From: Candidatus Aminicenantota bacterium
Lineage (GTDB): Bacteria > Acidobacteriota > Aminicenantia > Aminicenantales > Aminicenantaceae
NCBI GenBank assembly: GCA_011049545.1
Contig: DRHQ01000064.1
Coordinates: 1-64,000 of the forward strand
Reading direction: 5' to 3'
DNA length: 64,000 bases
Position 1 is the stretch's first letter; each line of letters opens with the position of its first letter. Of this stretch, positions 29,715 through 39,745 are shown piece by piece. The translations under genes and the position numbers were made by a program. A model generated the notes under the pieces. The model did no database searches and had not been told where the DNA came from. It saw nothing but the letters and a program-made list of their open reading frames with translations.

Positions 29715-30297
29715 AAAACTATATGACTGGGTCCTTCACTGGGCTGATACTCCGTATGGCCTCCTTGCTCTCTTCCTTCTCGCTTTCGCTGAGAGTTCTT
29801 TTTTCCCTGTTCCCCCTGACCCTCTTCTTATAGCCCTCTGTCTGGGAGCAATCAAAAAGTCCTGGCGTTTTGCCTTCTACACTGCCTTTGCCTCGGTTAT
29901 CGGAGGTATTGTAGGGTATTTCATCGGCTTTGGCATATGGGAAATTGTGGATTCGCTTTTCTTCAAATATGTCCCTGGATTCACAGAAAGCCTTTTCCAG
30001 CGCGTGATAGCTAATTATAGTGAATATGGTTTCTGGTACGTGTTTCTGGCCGGCTTCACTCCTATTCCTTATAAAGTTTTCACCATAGCTTCGGGAGTTT
30101 TCAAGCTCAACTTCTTCCTCTTTCTCTTAGCGTCCACACTAAGCCGCTCCCTCCGTTTTTTCGCAGTTGCTGCTTTGCTTCGAAAATTTGGGCCTGGGAT
30201 CAAAATCTTCATCGATAAGTACTTCAACCTCCTTGCTATCCTCTTCTTCATCCTTCTTGTGGGCGGATTCCTGATAATCAAATTCATGATAAAGTAA
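29701..30297 (+). CDS. YqaA/DedA-family membrane protein (overlaps surE end)
   Basis: ESSFFPVPPDPLLIALCLG, GFTPIPYKVFTIASG. Confidence 0.88.
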   Translation: MSSLKKLYDWVLHWADTPYGLLALFLLAFAESSFFPVPPDPLLIALCLGAIKKSWRFAFYTAFASVIGGIVGYFIGFGIWEIVDSLFFKYVPGFTESLFQRVIANYSEYGFWYVFLAGFTPIPYKVFTIASGVFKLNFFLFLLASTLSRSLRFFAVAALLRKFGPGIKIFIDKYFNLLAILFFILLVGGFLIIKFMIK

Positions 30298-30330
30298 TAT
30301 GCTAAAAGCAGAGTGCAGCAAGATTTCACC

Positions 30331-31548
30331 ATGAAGATTCTTTTCACTTGCAAGGAATTCCCTCATGCTAAAGTCATCGGTGGGCCTATTATCATCTACA
30401 ACCGCTTGAAATATTTTTCTAAAAATCATCTTGTGTCCTTAGCTGCCTTCTTCCGCGCGGGAGAAGAAAAATACATCCCCTCTGTTAAACCCTTCTGTCA
30501 TGATTTAAAACTTATCCCCTTGCCCGCGAAACGCTCGCCTCTTAAAGCAACATGGGATTTTTTCACCTCACCAATCCCTCACTATTTCCTCAGGACTCAT
30601 GGTTCACAAAAAATGGCAGGTGCCATTGCAGAGATGGTGCAAAAAGACCGCTATGATTTTGTCATTGGCGAATATTCTGTAATGGGGCAGTTCATCCATA
30701 ATAATCCGCTGCTCCCGCCAGTCCACCGAATCATCTCTGTCCATGAATGCTATTATCTGGCACGCCTCAAGGCTTTTCGCAGCAGCAGTTTTGGACTCGG
30801 CATACTAAAAGAAGCCATAAACCTAAAAGGGCTTAAAAAATATGAATTCGATATGTACAGGCACGCTGATAAAGTGCTCACTCTGACTCATCAGGACAAA
30901 AAGAAACTTCTAGAAATTTTTCCTGAACTGGATATTGCCGTGGTTCCCCATGGTGTAGATGTGGAAGATTTCTCATTTTCTAGAACTGAAGGAGAAGAAA
31001 GAAACATTGTTTTTGTGGGAAATTACCTGCATTATCCCAACGTGGATGCGGTTCTTTTCTTTTACCAGGAAATCTGGCCCCAGATAAAATCCCAGGTTCC
31101 AGAGATAAAATTCTATGTGGTTGGTCAGGGTCCGCCTCCAGAGATCCAAAGTCTTTCTCAAGATGATGCCGTCATCGTCACAGGCCGAGTCGATGATGTC
31201 CGTCCCTACCTGAAAAAAGGACGAGTCTTCATCTGTCCGGTGAGGCTCGGTGGAGGATTCAGAGGCAAAATACTGGAGGCTATGGCTATAGGCACTCCAG
31301 TAGTCTCAACATCCCTGGGCGCAGAGGGTGTTCCTACTGTTCAAAGGGAAAACATCATCGTAGCTGATAATCCAGAGGAATTTACTCAAGGTATTCTTGA
31401 CTTGATGAACGACGATAAATTGTTCGAGAGAATAAGGAACAGGGCCCGCAAACTCGTCGAAGAAAAATATGCCTGGGAAAAAGGAGTAGAGATTATGGAG
31501 GGAGTTTTAGAAAAAATGATGAAAAAAAATCCCTCTTCTAAGAACTAG
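30331..31548 (+). CDS. Glycosyltransferase family 4 protein (GT-B)
   Basis: VPHGVDVEDFS, VFVGNYLHYPNVDAVLFF, GGGFRGKILEAMAIGTPVVSTSLGAEGV. Confidence 0.92.
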   Translation: MKILFTCKEFPHAKVIGGPIIIYNRLKYFSKNHLVSLAAFFRAGEEKYIPSVKPFCHDLKLIPLPAKRSPLKATWDFFTSPIPHYFLRTHGSQKMAGAIAEMVQKDRYDFVIGEYSVMGQFIHNNPLLPPVHRIISVHECYYLARLKAFRSSSFGLGILKEAINLKGLKKYEFDMYRHADKVLTLTHQDKKKLLEIFPELDIAVVPHGVDVEDFSFSRTEGEERNIVFVGNYLHYPNVDAVLFFYQEIWPQIKSQVPEIKFYVVGQGPPPEIQSLSQDDAVIVTGRVDDVRPYLKKGRVFICPVRLGGGFRGKILEAMAIGTPVVSTSLGAEGVPTVQRENIIVADNPEEFTQGILDLMNDDKLFERIRNRARKLVEEKYAWEKGVEIMEGVLEKMMKKNPSSKN

Positions 31549-31558
31549 CCTTGGAGCG

Positions 31559-32788
31559 GTGAAAATGAAAGTCACAATGATTATCCCGAGTTACTGGGGA
31601 CGGATAAAGTCTGAAGGTTGGAGGAAAACAGATGATGTCTATGACCATCCTACTCCTCTTGATGAGACAGGGACTTTAGGCCGTGTCCTTAAGAGTCTCT
31701 CCATTCTCGAAAGCAAAGATTTTAATCTTGTTATCCTGGGTATTTCTACAGCTCAGGATATCCAGGGAGAAGTCGAGTCAAAAATATCCTCGATTGTCAA
31801 AGATGAAGCCACAAAGGTTAAAACTATTTTTTTCTCCTATTCACACCTGGATAAGATTCACCAGCACTTAGCCAATCATAGCCTGGAGAAATTCATCCCT
31901 CTTTTACGGCTCAGCGGCTACTCCAATGTTCGAAATCTCTGCCTCTTCTCAGCTCACCTCTTAGGCTCTGAGGCTGCTGTTCTCATCGATGATGACGAAA
32001 TCTTCGAAGATCCGCAATTCATGGAAAAGGCTGTTGAATTTATCGGTAAAAAAATTCAGGCAGATAAGGTGCTGGCAGTTGCTGGTTACTACATCAACCC
32101 TGATAATGATTTCTTTATAAACAAGGAAATTGCCCCCTGGATGACCTACTGGAATAAGATCGATTGCATGAACCGAGCCTTTAAGGAAATAATCGGGAAG
32201 CCTCCAAGGCTTAAGGAAACTCCTTTTGTTTTCGGTGGAAACATGGTTGTTCACCGCGATCTTTTTACATTGGTCCCTTTCGATCCTTCTGTTCCCCGGG
32301 GAGAGGATATCGATTATCTCATCAATGCCAGGATGTTTGGCTTTAAATTCTACCTGGATAATCAGCTTTCAATCAAACACGATGCTCCTCCAAAAACCCA
32401 CCCCACCTGGCAAAACGTAAGAGAGGATATTTTCCGCTTTGTGTTTGAAAAGAGCAAGCTGGAAGCCCAAGAACCTGCTCCAGGCATGAAGAGAATAGCG
32501 GCAGGAAACCTTGATCCCTTCCCTGGAGAATTTCTGGGGAAAGATTTAGAAGAACGAATCTTCCACTCCAATCTTATGCTTGCAGTTGATTATCTTCGTC
32601 AGGACGACAAAAAAGGGGCTAGGGAATGTATGAACAATATTTATCTCTCTAAAACCAAAGCTATACCTGAGACGAACTCCTTCCAAAACCTGATCCAGTT
32701 GCAGAAAACCTGGAAAAATTTAATGGAATACTTCTCTTCGGAAAAAGTTAGACAAGAAGTCTGCAGGCAGCTTAGCATTCCCGCATGA
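31559..32788 (+). CDS. GT-A fold glycosyltransferase-like protein
   Basis: VLIDDDEIFEDPQF, GGNMVVHRDLF, GEDIDYLINARMFG. Confidence 0.65.
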   Translation: MKMKVTMIIPSYWGRIKSEGWRKTDDVYDHPTPLDETGTLGRVLKSLSILESKDFNLVILGISTAQDIQGEVESKISSIVKDEATKVKTIFFSYSHLDKIHQHLANHSLEKFIPLLRLSGYSNVRNLCLFSAHLLGSEAAVLIDDDEIFEDPQFMEKAVEFIGKKIQADKVLAVAGYYINPDNDFFINKEIAPWMTYWNKIDCMNRAFKEIIGKPPRLKETPFVFGGNMVVHRDLFTLVPFDPSVPRGEDIDYLINARMFGFKFYLDNQLSIKHDAPPKTHPTWQNVREDIFRFVFEKSKLEAQEPAPGMKRIAAGNLDPFPGEFLGKDLEERIFHSNLMLAVDYLRQDDKKGARECMNNIYLSKTKAIPETNSFQNLIQLQKTWKNLMEYFSSEKVRQEVCRQLSIPA

Positions 32789-32834
32789 ATAAGGCCCGAC
32801 GATCCTGACTCCAGAGTCAGTCCTTGAGTAATTA

Positions 32835-32915
32835 GGATCAGGCCTAATCCTTGGGAATGCTATAGCGGTACAAGAGGCAGGAAAGTAACTTTTCCCAATA
32901 GCAAGACCTAACCTC
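32835..32915. repeat. Diverged copy of dispersed inverted-repeat element
   Basis: ggatcaggcctaatccttgggaatgctata ... cccaatagcaagacctaacct aligns to 55218-55297. Confidence 0.65.
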
Positions 32916-32921
32916 AATACT

Positions 32922-33737
32922 TTATCTGGTAGAATGCATTTTCGCTTGAGGAAGCTTATTTTCGGGAATTCCCAAAGCCAATCCAATTTCTCGCAGTTTT
33001 GCCTGGATTTTCCGGACATTTTCAGGCCCCATGCGGATAAGATGCTTCTGGGCTTTACTCAGGTTTTCTAACTCAGGGTCTGCTATTGTGTATGATACCA
33101 CCTTAGCTTCTAATAATATGTCTCCTTCAATCACTGGCGCCTTAAGCAATTCAACAATAGCCGCGGTCAAAGTCTTGTTGAAATCTTCTTCTGGATAGCC
33201 CAAATCTGTGTATGCCTCTTGAATAAGTAGTGCCGATTGTTCGTAGAGCTTCACCCATCCTTCGGAATCTAGGGAGCTAAAAACATCCCCGACCAAGTTG
33301 TACCGGTCATAGCCTTCGTGATTTACATAATAAAGTCCATCTTTCTCGATGATCTTGAAATTTTCCTCAAGAGCGAAGAAATCAATTTGGGAACGAGGAC
33401 TTAAACCGTTGGCGATATTGTCAACAGCACCCACGAATTTGCGAATCAAATCTTTGCTCATGAACCAGGAAGCTGCGTCTGGATGGGATGACAGTTCCTT
33501 GGTCATATTGCTAATTGTTTCATCGCTTTCGTCAAGCTCTACCTGAATCAATTCTATAGCCTCTTCTTCAATGACAGGCTCTTCTGCCAGAACTTGAGCA
33601 GGTTGTTCCTCTTGAACTTGCTGAATGGGAATTTCTTCTGGCTTCTCATAAATGAAAAAATAATAAACTCCTGCAGCTATTGCTATCAAGACAATAATGA
33701 TAACTGCAATTGAGGCAACTTTTATATTTCCTGCCAT
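32922..33737 (-). CDS. DUF3014-like membrane-anchored protein
   Basis: N-terminal TM VASIAVIIIVLIAIAAGVYYFF then acidic linker and conserved helical domain. Confidence 0.7.
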   Translation of the reverse strand: MAGNIKVASIAVIIIVLIAIAAGVYYFFIYEKPEEIPIQQVQEEQPAQVLAEEPVIEEEAIELIQVELDESDETISNMTKELSSHPDAASWFMSKDLIRKFVGAVDNIANGLSPRSQIDFFALEENFKIIEKDGLYYVNHEGYDRYNLVGDVFSSLDSEGWVKLYEQSALLIQEAYTDLGYPEEDFNKTLTAAIVELLKAPVIEGDILLEAKVVSYTIADPELENLSKAQKHLIRMGPENVRKIQAKLREIGLALGIPENKLPQAKMHSTR

Positions 33738-33867
33738 ATTCTCCCTCCTTCTTCTTTTAGATTATTTAAAATTACTTATAACCTTCAGTATAAGTAACAC
33801 AGACCAGATTCCCAAAAAAATAAACCATAATCAACACTCTCAAAGAACATTCCTCCAGCATTTTCTC

Positions 33868-33898
33868 TCAGGGATGTCCCCTTGGGGAACGTCCCTAC
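33868..33898. repeat. Short hairpin gggatgtccccttggggaacgtccc
   Basis: Stem of gggatgtcccc/ggaacgtccc; related to agggacgttcccc at about 9148. Confidence 0.5.
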
Positions 33899-34102
33899 AA
33901 TTCTCTATTTTTATTAAAATCTTCAAATTTATCAAAATAAATTTTTGGCGTTGGATTTCCCGCACAGCACAACCTGATTTTCTTACCGATTTGTAGCTGG
34001 GTCATTTTTTTTCTGGGCCTTTTTCTTGCATGCTATCATATGCATTTGTGGATTTGAAGTCTTATAAAATTTAATCATCCCTTTTAAATTATATAAAAAA
34101 GT

Positions 34103-34250
34103 GGGATCAGACTTTGTCATTGGGGTCAGGCCTTGTCATGAAGAAAGGATACTTTTTTATCCTTGATTATCTTGGCTTCCCCACGATAAGGCCTGACCCC
34201 GAGGGCTAAATTTTGTCATATGGATATCATTTCCCGATAAAATCTGATCC
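34103..34250. repeat. Nested inverted repeats
   Basis: Inner arms ggggtcaggccttgtc (34122-34137) / gataaggcctgacccc (34185-34200); outer gggatcagactttgtc (34103-34118) / gataaaatctgatcc (34236-34250). Confidence 0.8.
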
Positions 34251-34471
34251 GGTAAGAATTTTTTATTTTTTTCCTTGAATGAGAGCCTGAAATTTGTCAT
34301 ATTCTAGCCTTGGATAGCATAAGCATTTCGCAAACCCGTCCTTGTTCTGTAAAAGATGGTCACGGCAAAAGCTATTTCTCTTGAATCTCGCTTCCGCTGC
34401 TTGAAAAAACCTAAGGGTCTGCAGGCCATCTCTTGCTATGTAAAACATAACCTTTTTTAAGGGAGGCCATT

Positions 34472-35878
34472 ATGGGTGGATTATTCGGAGTAGTTTCAAA
34501 TGAAGATTGCGTGAGTGATCTTTTCTACGGCACAGATTATCATTCTCATCTTGGAACAACAAGGGGCGGTCTTGCTGTCAAAAATCCAGAGGGATTCATA
34601 AGGTTCATTCACAACATCGAGAATGCTCAATTCAGGTCTAAATTCGAACAGGACATCACAAAGATGCATGGCACGAGAGGAATAGGTGTTATCAGCGACT
34701 ATGATAACCAGCCGCTGCTTATACGTTCACACTTAGGAAAATATGCAATCGTAACCGTTGGTGCCATAAAAAACACAGATATACTCGTAAAAAACATATT
34801 GAGTGCAAGAAAAATCCATTTCTCAGAGATGATCGGAGAAGAAATCAATCCCACAGAGCTTGTCGCTTCTATGATCAACCAGGAATTGAGTTTTGAAGAA
34901 GGGATAATAAAGGCTCAAGAAGCGATTGAAGGATCATGTTCTTTGCTGCTTCTGACAGAAAAGGGAGTGTATGCGGCAAGAGACAGGTTGGGAAGAACTC
35001 CTGTGGTTATCGGAAAAAAAGAGGGGACTTATGCCGTAACAATGGAAACATGTGCCTTTCCCAACCTAGGGCTTGAGATAAAACAATACCTCGGACCTGG
35101 GGAGATTGTTCTAATCACAGAAGAAGGGATTGAGCAGAAAAAGCCTCCGGGAGAGAAGATGCAGATATGTGGTTTCTTGTGGGTTTATTATGGATATCCT
35201 GCCTCGAGCTATGAGGGTCTCAATGTCGAGAGCGTAAGAAATAAATGCGGCGCTAAACTGGCAAAAAACGACAGCATTAAAATAGACTTGGTGGCTGGAT
35301 TACCTGATTCAGGAATCGGGCATGGACTGGGTTATGCAAGCGAAGCAGGGATACCCTTTAAAAGACCTTTTGTTAAATATTCTCCTACCTGGGCCAGAAG
35401 TTTTATGCCCCAGGACCAAACCGTAAGAGATATGGTAGCCAAGATGAAACTCATCCCTGTTAGGGAATTGATTGAAGGGAAAAGACTTTTGTTTTGCGAG
35501 GATTCAATCGTCAGAGGAACCCAACTGAAGGACACTATCCAAAGGCTTTTCGATTTTGGAGCTCTGGAGGTACATATGCGTCCAGCATGCCCTCCACTTA
35601 CGCATGGGTGCAAATTCCTTAACTTCTCAAGGTCAAAGTCAGAGCTTGATCTTGCAGCAAGAAAGGCGATAAAAGAGATAGAGGGAAAAGACGATAAAGA
35701 CCTGGACGAATATTCTACAGAAGGCTCTGAAAAACACAAGAGAATGATCAAGCAGATAAGCCAAAGGTTAAAACTGACAACACTGAAATATCAAAAACTT
35801 GCAGACCTCGTGGAAGCTATCGGTTTACCTAAAGAAAAAATTTGTACTTACTGTTGGGACGGAGCTGAAATTAAATAG
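34472..35878 (+). CDS. Amidophosphoribosyltransferase (PurF) homolog lacking N-terminal Cys
   Basis: MGGLFGVVSNEDCVSDLFYGTDYHSHLGTTRGG; PRT motif LLFCEDSIVRGTQL. Confidence 0.9.
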   Translation: MGGLFGVVSNEDCVSDLFYGTDYHSHLGTTRGGLAVKNPEGFIRFIHNIENAQFRSKFEQDITKMHGTRGIGVISDYDNQPLLIRSHLGKYAIVTVGAIKNTDILVKNILSARKIHFSEMIGEEINPTELVASMINQELSFEEGIIKAQEAIEGSCSLLLLTEKGVYAARDRLGRTPVVIGKKEGTYAVTMETCAFPNLGLEIKQYLGPGEIVLITEEGIEQKKPPGEKMQICGFLWVYYGYPASSYEGLNVESVRNKCGAKLAKNDSIKIDLVAGLPDSGIGHGLGYASEAGIPFKRPFVKYSPTWARSFMPQDQTVRDMVAKMKLIPVRELIEGKRLLFCEDSIVRGTQLKDTIQRLFDFGALEVHMRPACPPLTHGCKFLNFSRSKSELDLAARKAIKEIEGKDDKDLDEYSTEGSEKHKRMIKQISQRLKLTTLKYQKLADLVEAIGLPKEKICTYCWDGAEIK

Positions 35879-35888
35879 GCTTCTTTCT

Positions 35889-36734
35889 CTATTTTTTAAT
35901 TCTTAATCCCTTGTATTCAGCCCTGAGGGAAAGCTTATTATTTCCTCCGGAAAGCGTAAGAAATATTTCCATTTCTTTATTCTTCCAGAGGGAACTGTAT
36001 TCTAAATGACCCAGGCTAACAGCAAGTCCCCAGTTCGAGTAATCGTCTTTATATAAATCATTTCGCCAGGTAACGTTGCTGCCCACGGGCATTCCATGCA
36101 TTTGAGTTAACCAATCTTTAATTTTTTTATAATCGCCGATATATTGACTTTCATGCTTATGCTTTCCTAAAAAAATATATTTTGTTTTGATTAATTTATT
36201 TCCCGCAAAAATAAACTCAATCGAACACTCTATGCCTATTGCTTTTTTTCGGTATCTAATTGTCTCTAATCCATAAGATTTCTCTTGATGAAAGGATTCA
36301 CCTTCCAATTCAAATACTTGGTTCTTGCTCATTCCCCAACGAGTTTCTCTGAAATAATTCTTAAATTTATACTTATCTTCCCGAATCTCATCCTTCCCTT
36401 TGATTGTGACAATCTTGGTCACTACAAAAAGTTTCTCAACTAAGGCATCAAGTATATAACCTGATATAGTCATCCCCGACTCTTCAGAAGCATAATAGAC
36501 CTTTAGCCATATTTTTTTTACTTTTCCTATATCCTGGAGGGTGAGGATGGTTCCCTTGGCAACAGTCTCAACTATAAGGCTGGTTTTATCTGCTTTAAAA
36601 TAAATATTAGCTTTTTCGGCTATAACTCTGATCTTTTTTCCACTGGGTAATAAGGGTCCAGAGAGAAAAGAGAAAAATATAATTATAAAGAATATATTCC
36701 TGAGAACTGCCATTAGTTCCTGTCTTGCTTTCAT
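35889..36734 (-). CDS. SH3-domain-containing secreted protein
   Basis: Hydrophobic N-terminus; KIRVIAEKANIYFKADKTSLIVETVAKGTILTL. Confidence 0.65.
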   Translation of the reverse strand: MKARQELMAVLRNIFFIIIFFSFLSGPLLPSGKKIRVIAEKANIYFKADKTSLIVETVAKGTILTLQDIGKVKKIWLKVYYASEESGMTISGYILDALVEKLFVVTKIVTIKGKDEIREDKYKFKNYFRETRWGMSKNQVFELEGESFHQEKSYGLETIRYRKKAIGIECSIEFIFAGNKLIKTKYIFLGKHKHESQYIGDYKKIKDWLTQMHGMPVGSNVTWRNDLYKDDYSNWGLAVSLGHLEYSSLWKNKEMEIFLTLSGGNNKLSLRAEYKGLRIKK

Positions 36735-36888
36735 TATTTTTATATTTTAAAATGCCTGAAATATCAGCCTGAAAAATAAATTTTCTATGTTTTTTCGATT
36801 ATTTTCAGCACCGATTATATATATTGACAATAAATCTCAATAGATACAATCCTCTTTAGAGATGATTTTAAAATGAGCTCAATTCACC

Positions 36889-38214
36889 CTAAAAGGTGGA
36901 ACTTCTATCCTTTTTTTTCTTCTTTTTCTTTTTCTTATAATAAAATTGGGCTAGACGGGATGGGGGAACCTTCAGGTAATAACCGAATAAAACGAGTTTG
37001 TTTTTCAGGATTGCTCGAAGAGCTCCCGTTTTTGCATAACGACGGGAAGAAGTTATGACAGGAACAGGAATAAAAGCAATCTTCCCTATTTTTCTGAGAC
37101 GGCGGATGAATTCCACGTCCTCCATAAGAGGAATATCTTCATAGCCTCCTATCAAACGGAAAAGTGAAGCTCTGACAAAAATAGCCTGGTCACCATACGG
37201 TAAACGAAATAACCTTGTCCGCCAGGTCACATTTCTTTCAATATATCTTAACAAAGGAGTGGACGGCTGAATCTTCAGGGCAAAAGAACCTCCAACAACC
37301 TCAGGACTTGTCATTTGAGTGCGAATGAGAGACGAAAAATTATCAGGCAGGACGGTATCAGCATGCAAGAAAAGCAGAAGATCACCTACTGCCTCAGAGG
37401 CCCCGGCATTCATCTGTCCTCCCCGGCTCGGCCTGGATGAGAGCACCCGTGCTCCACACTCCTTTGCAATCTGAACTGTATTATCTGTGCTTCCTCCGTC
37501 CACAACTATTACCTCTCCATGAGAAATCTTTCCGATATGTTCAAGAGTCTGGCGAATATGATTTTCTTCGTTCAAAGCTGGGATAATGACAGAGAGTGAC
37601 TGATTGGAAGCTCTTTCCCAGAAAGGGAGATCTTGAGGCACATCCACATCGTGCAAAATATTCAGGTTTTTGATAGATAAACCCTTATTTTTTGCTCGTT
37701 CCAGTGTTTCATGGTGAACTGAATCAGTTCCCCAGGCTATGGATTTAAAAATCTCGGGAACCATCCGCTTAAGCCCGATAAGACAGTATCCTCCATCACC
37801 CGTAGGACCAAGGACTAATTCGTGGCTTTGCAAAGCATCAAAGGCGGCCTGGCCATGGAAGGCAGTAAGCTCTGGACAATCTACTCCCACAAGCACTACT
37901 TCTCTTTTCTTCCTCTGAAAATTCTCCTGAAAAGCCCTTGCCATGCGCTCGCCAAGGTCTCCATCCCCCTGGTGGAAATAGTTAAATTCAGGTCCGAGCC
38001 ATTCCTCCAACATATGCCGGGTTCCACCTTCGAACCAAATTTCTATAAGGCCTGGATTTTTTCTAGAAAGAGACTTTGCCCACCTGAGAGTGTGTTCAGT
38101 CATAGCCTGATGAAGTGAGGCTGCCCCCTCTTTACCAAGGGCAGGGATTAGACGGGTTTTTACCTTTCCAGGCTCAGGATACCTGGTAAAGATAATGAGT
38201 CTTTGCCTGCTCAT
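36889..38214 (-). CDS. Fusion of TIGR04282-type (DUF2064) transferase and TIGR04283-type family 2 glycosyltransferase
   Basis: IIFTRYPEPGKVKTRLIPALG...GPTGDGGYCLIGLK; then SVIIPALNEENHIRQTLEHI...VVDGGSTDNT. Confidence 0.9.
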   Translation of the reverse strand: MSRQRLIIFTRYPEPGKVKTRLIPALGKEGAASLHQAMTEHTLRWAKSLSRKNPGLIEIWFEGGTRHMLEEWLGPEFNYFHQGDGDLGERMARAFQENFQRKKREVVLVGVDCPELTAFHGQAAFDALQSHELVLGPTGDGGYCLIGLKRMVPEIFKSIAWGTDSVHHETLERAKNKGLSIKNLNILHDVDVPQDLPFWERASNQSLSVIIPALNEENHIRQTLEHIGKISHGEVIVVDGGSTDNTVQIAKECGARVLSSRPSRGGQMNAGASEAVGDLLLFLHADTVLPDNFSSLIRTQMTSPEVVGGSFALKIQPSTPLLRYIERNVTWRTRLFRLPYGDQAIFVRASLFRLIGGYEDIPLMEDVEFIRRLRKIGKIAFIPVPVITSSRRYAKTGALRAILKNKLVLFGYYLKVPPSRLAQFYYKKKKKKKKKDRSSTF

Positions 38215-38224
38215 CCCCTACTTT

Positions 38225-39745
38225 TTATCTCTTCCAGGCAAACCAGCGTTTTAAAAGACGCTGGATAAAAGGTGTTAGCTTTTGGGCATAATATTGACCT
38301 GCAACCTGTTTCATAACTTCTGTTTGGGTGGGATAGGGGTAAATTACATTGGCAAAGGTCTTCAAACCTTTCCCCAGTACCATAGCCAGAGTAATTTCGC
38401 TTATCAATTCTCCTGCATGTTTTGACACAACCGTTGCTCCCAGGATTTTATCTTTTCCCTTTTTGACATGCACCTTAACAAATCCTTCTTCTTCTCCATC
38501 CGTAACAGCTCTATCCACCTCTTTAAAGTACCTGGTGAAGGTTTCTACTGGAATTCCTTTAGCCTGGGCATCTTTTTCATACATCCCGACATGGGCAATT
38601 TCAGGGTCTGTATACGTACACCAGGGAATAACCAGAGAAGTGTGCTTTTTACTCTTAAGAAACAGGGCGTTCTGAATGACAATCCGAGCCGTTGCTTCGG
38701 CAACGTGAGTAAACTTATAGGGGAAACAAATATCACCTGCTGCGTATATATTTGAGTTGGTTGTCTGCAAGTAGTCATTCACAACCACCCCTTTGCGCGC
38801 ATCATATTCCACACCCACAGCTTCAAGGTTCAGACCTTCCACATTGGGACTCCGTCCGATACCAACAAGGATCTCATCAGCCTCAATCATTTCATCTCCA
38901 TCCTTGCTGGATACATGAACCTTTTTCTGGCCGTTATCAGCAGTAACCTTCTTCACAGAGGCACTCAATACGCAACGAATGCCTTCCTTCTCAAAAACTT
39001 TGCCTAAAAGGGCAGCAGCTTCTGGGTCTTCCCGGGGCAAAAACTGGGCATTTCTCTGCACAATCGTCACTTTAGAACCAAGTCGGTTAAAAGCCTGGGC
39101 AAGCTCGCATCCGATCGGACCTCCGCCGATAACGACCAGCTTCTCCGGTCTTTCGGTCAGAGAAAATACGGTCTCACTGGCTAAAAATCCTACCTCGTCT
39201 ATCCCTTCGATGGAGGGATGAGCAGAACTTGAGCCAGCAGCGATAACAGCTTTCTTGAACCTTAAGGTTTTTCCATCTACTTCTAAGGTGCGGCTATCTT
39301 TAAACTGTCCTTCTCCCAGGAAAACATCGACACCAAGAGATTTGAAGCGGGCGGCAGAATCATGATCGCTAATTTGAGCTCTCAGACGCCGCATGCGTTC
39401 CATGACCTTGGAAAAATTGATGGGGAAAGATTCAGGCGTCTCAAACCCATAACCTGGTGAATTCCATATCTCACCAACAACGCGTGAAGAGCGAATGATG
39501 GCCTTAGAAGGAACACAACCAGTGTTTAAACAATCTCCTCCCATAAACATTCTTTCAACCAGAGCAACTCGAGCCCCAAGGCTGGCTGCACCCACGGCAG
39601 CTACACAACCAGCGGTTCCAGCTCCGATCACAACCAGGTTATACCTGGAGGCTGGCTCAGGATTCACCCAATCATGAGGATGCACGTTTGATACAAGAAG
39701 CTGATTGTGTTCATCATCAGGTAATACCATTGCTTTTCTAGTCAT
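38225..39745 (-). CDS. Mercuric reductase/dihydrolipoyl dehydrogenase-like FAD-dependent oxidoreductase
   Basis: GAGTAGCVAAVGAASLGARVALVERMFMGGDCLNTGCVPSKA (CxxxxC redox motif). Confidence 0.9.
   Translation of the reverse strand: MTRKAMVLPDDEHNQLLVSNVHPHDWVNPEPASRYNLVVIGAGTAGCVAAVGAASLGARVALVERMFMGGDCLNTGCVPSKAIIRSSRVVGEIWNSPGYGFETPESFPINFSKVMERMRRLRAQISDHDSAARFKSLGVDVFLGEGQFKDSRTLEVDGKTLRFKKAVIAAGSSSAHPSIEGIDEVGFLASETVFSLTERPEKLVVIGGGPIGCELAQAFNRLGSKVTIVQRNAQFLPREDPEAAALLGKVFEKEGIRCVLSASVKKVTADNGQKKVHVSSKDGDEMIEADEILVGIGRSPNVEGLNLEAVGVEYDARKGVVVNDYLQTTNSNIYAAGDICFPYKFTHVAEATARIVIQNALFLKSKKHTSLVIPWCTYTDPEIAHVGMYEKDAQAKGIPVETFTRYFKEVDRAVTDGEEEGFVKVHVKKGKDKILGATVVSKHAGELISEITLAMVLGKGLKTFANVIYPYPTQTEVMKQVAGQYYAQKLTPFIQRLLKRWFAWKR

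Noticed and set aside
35332-35751. 139-aa minus-strand ORF
   Set aside because: Antisense shadow of the conserved PurF homolog; no recognisable domain
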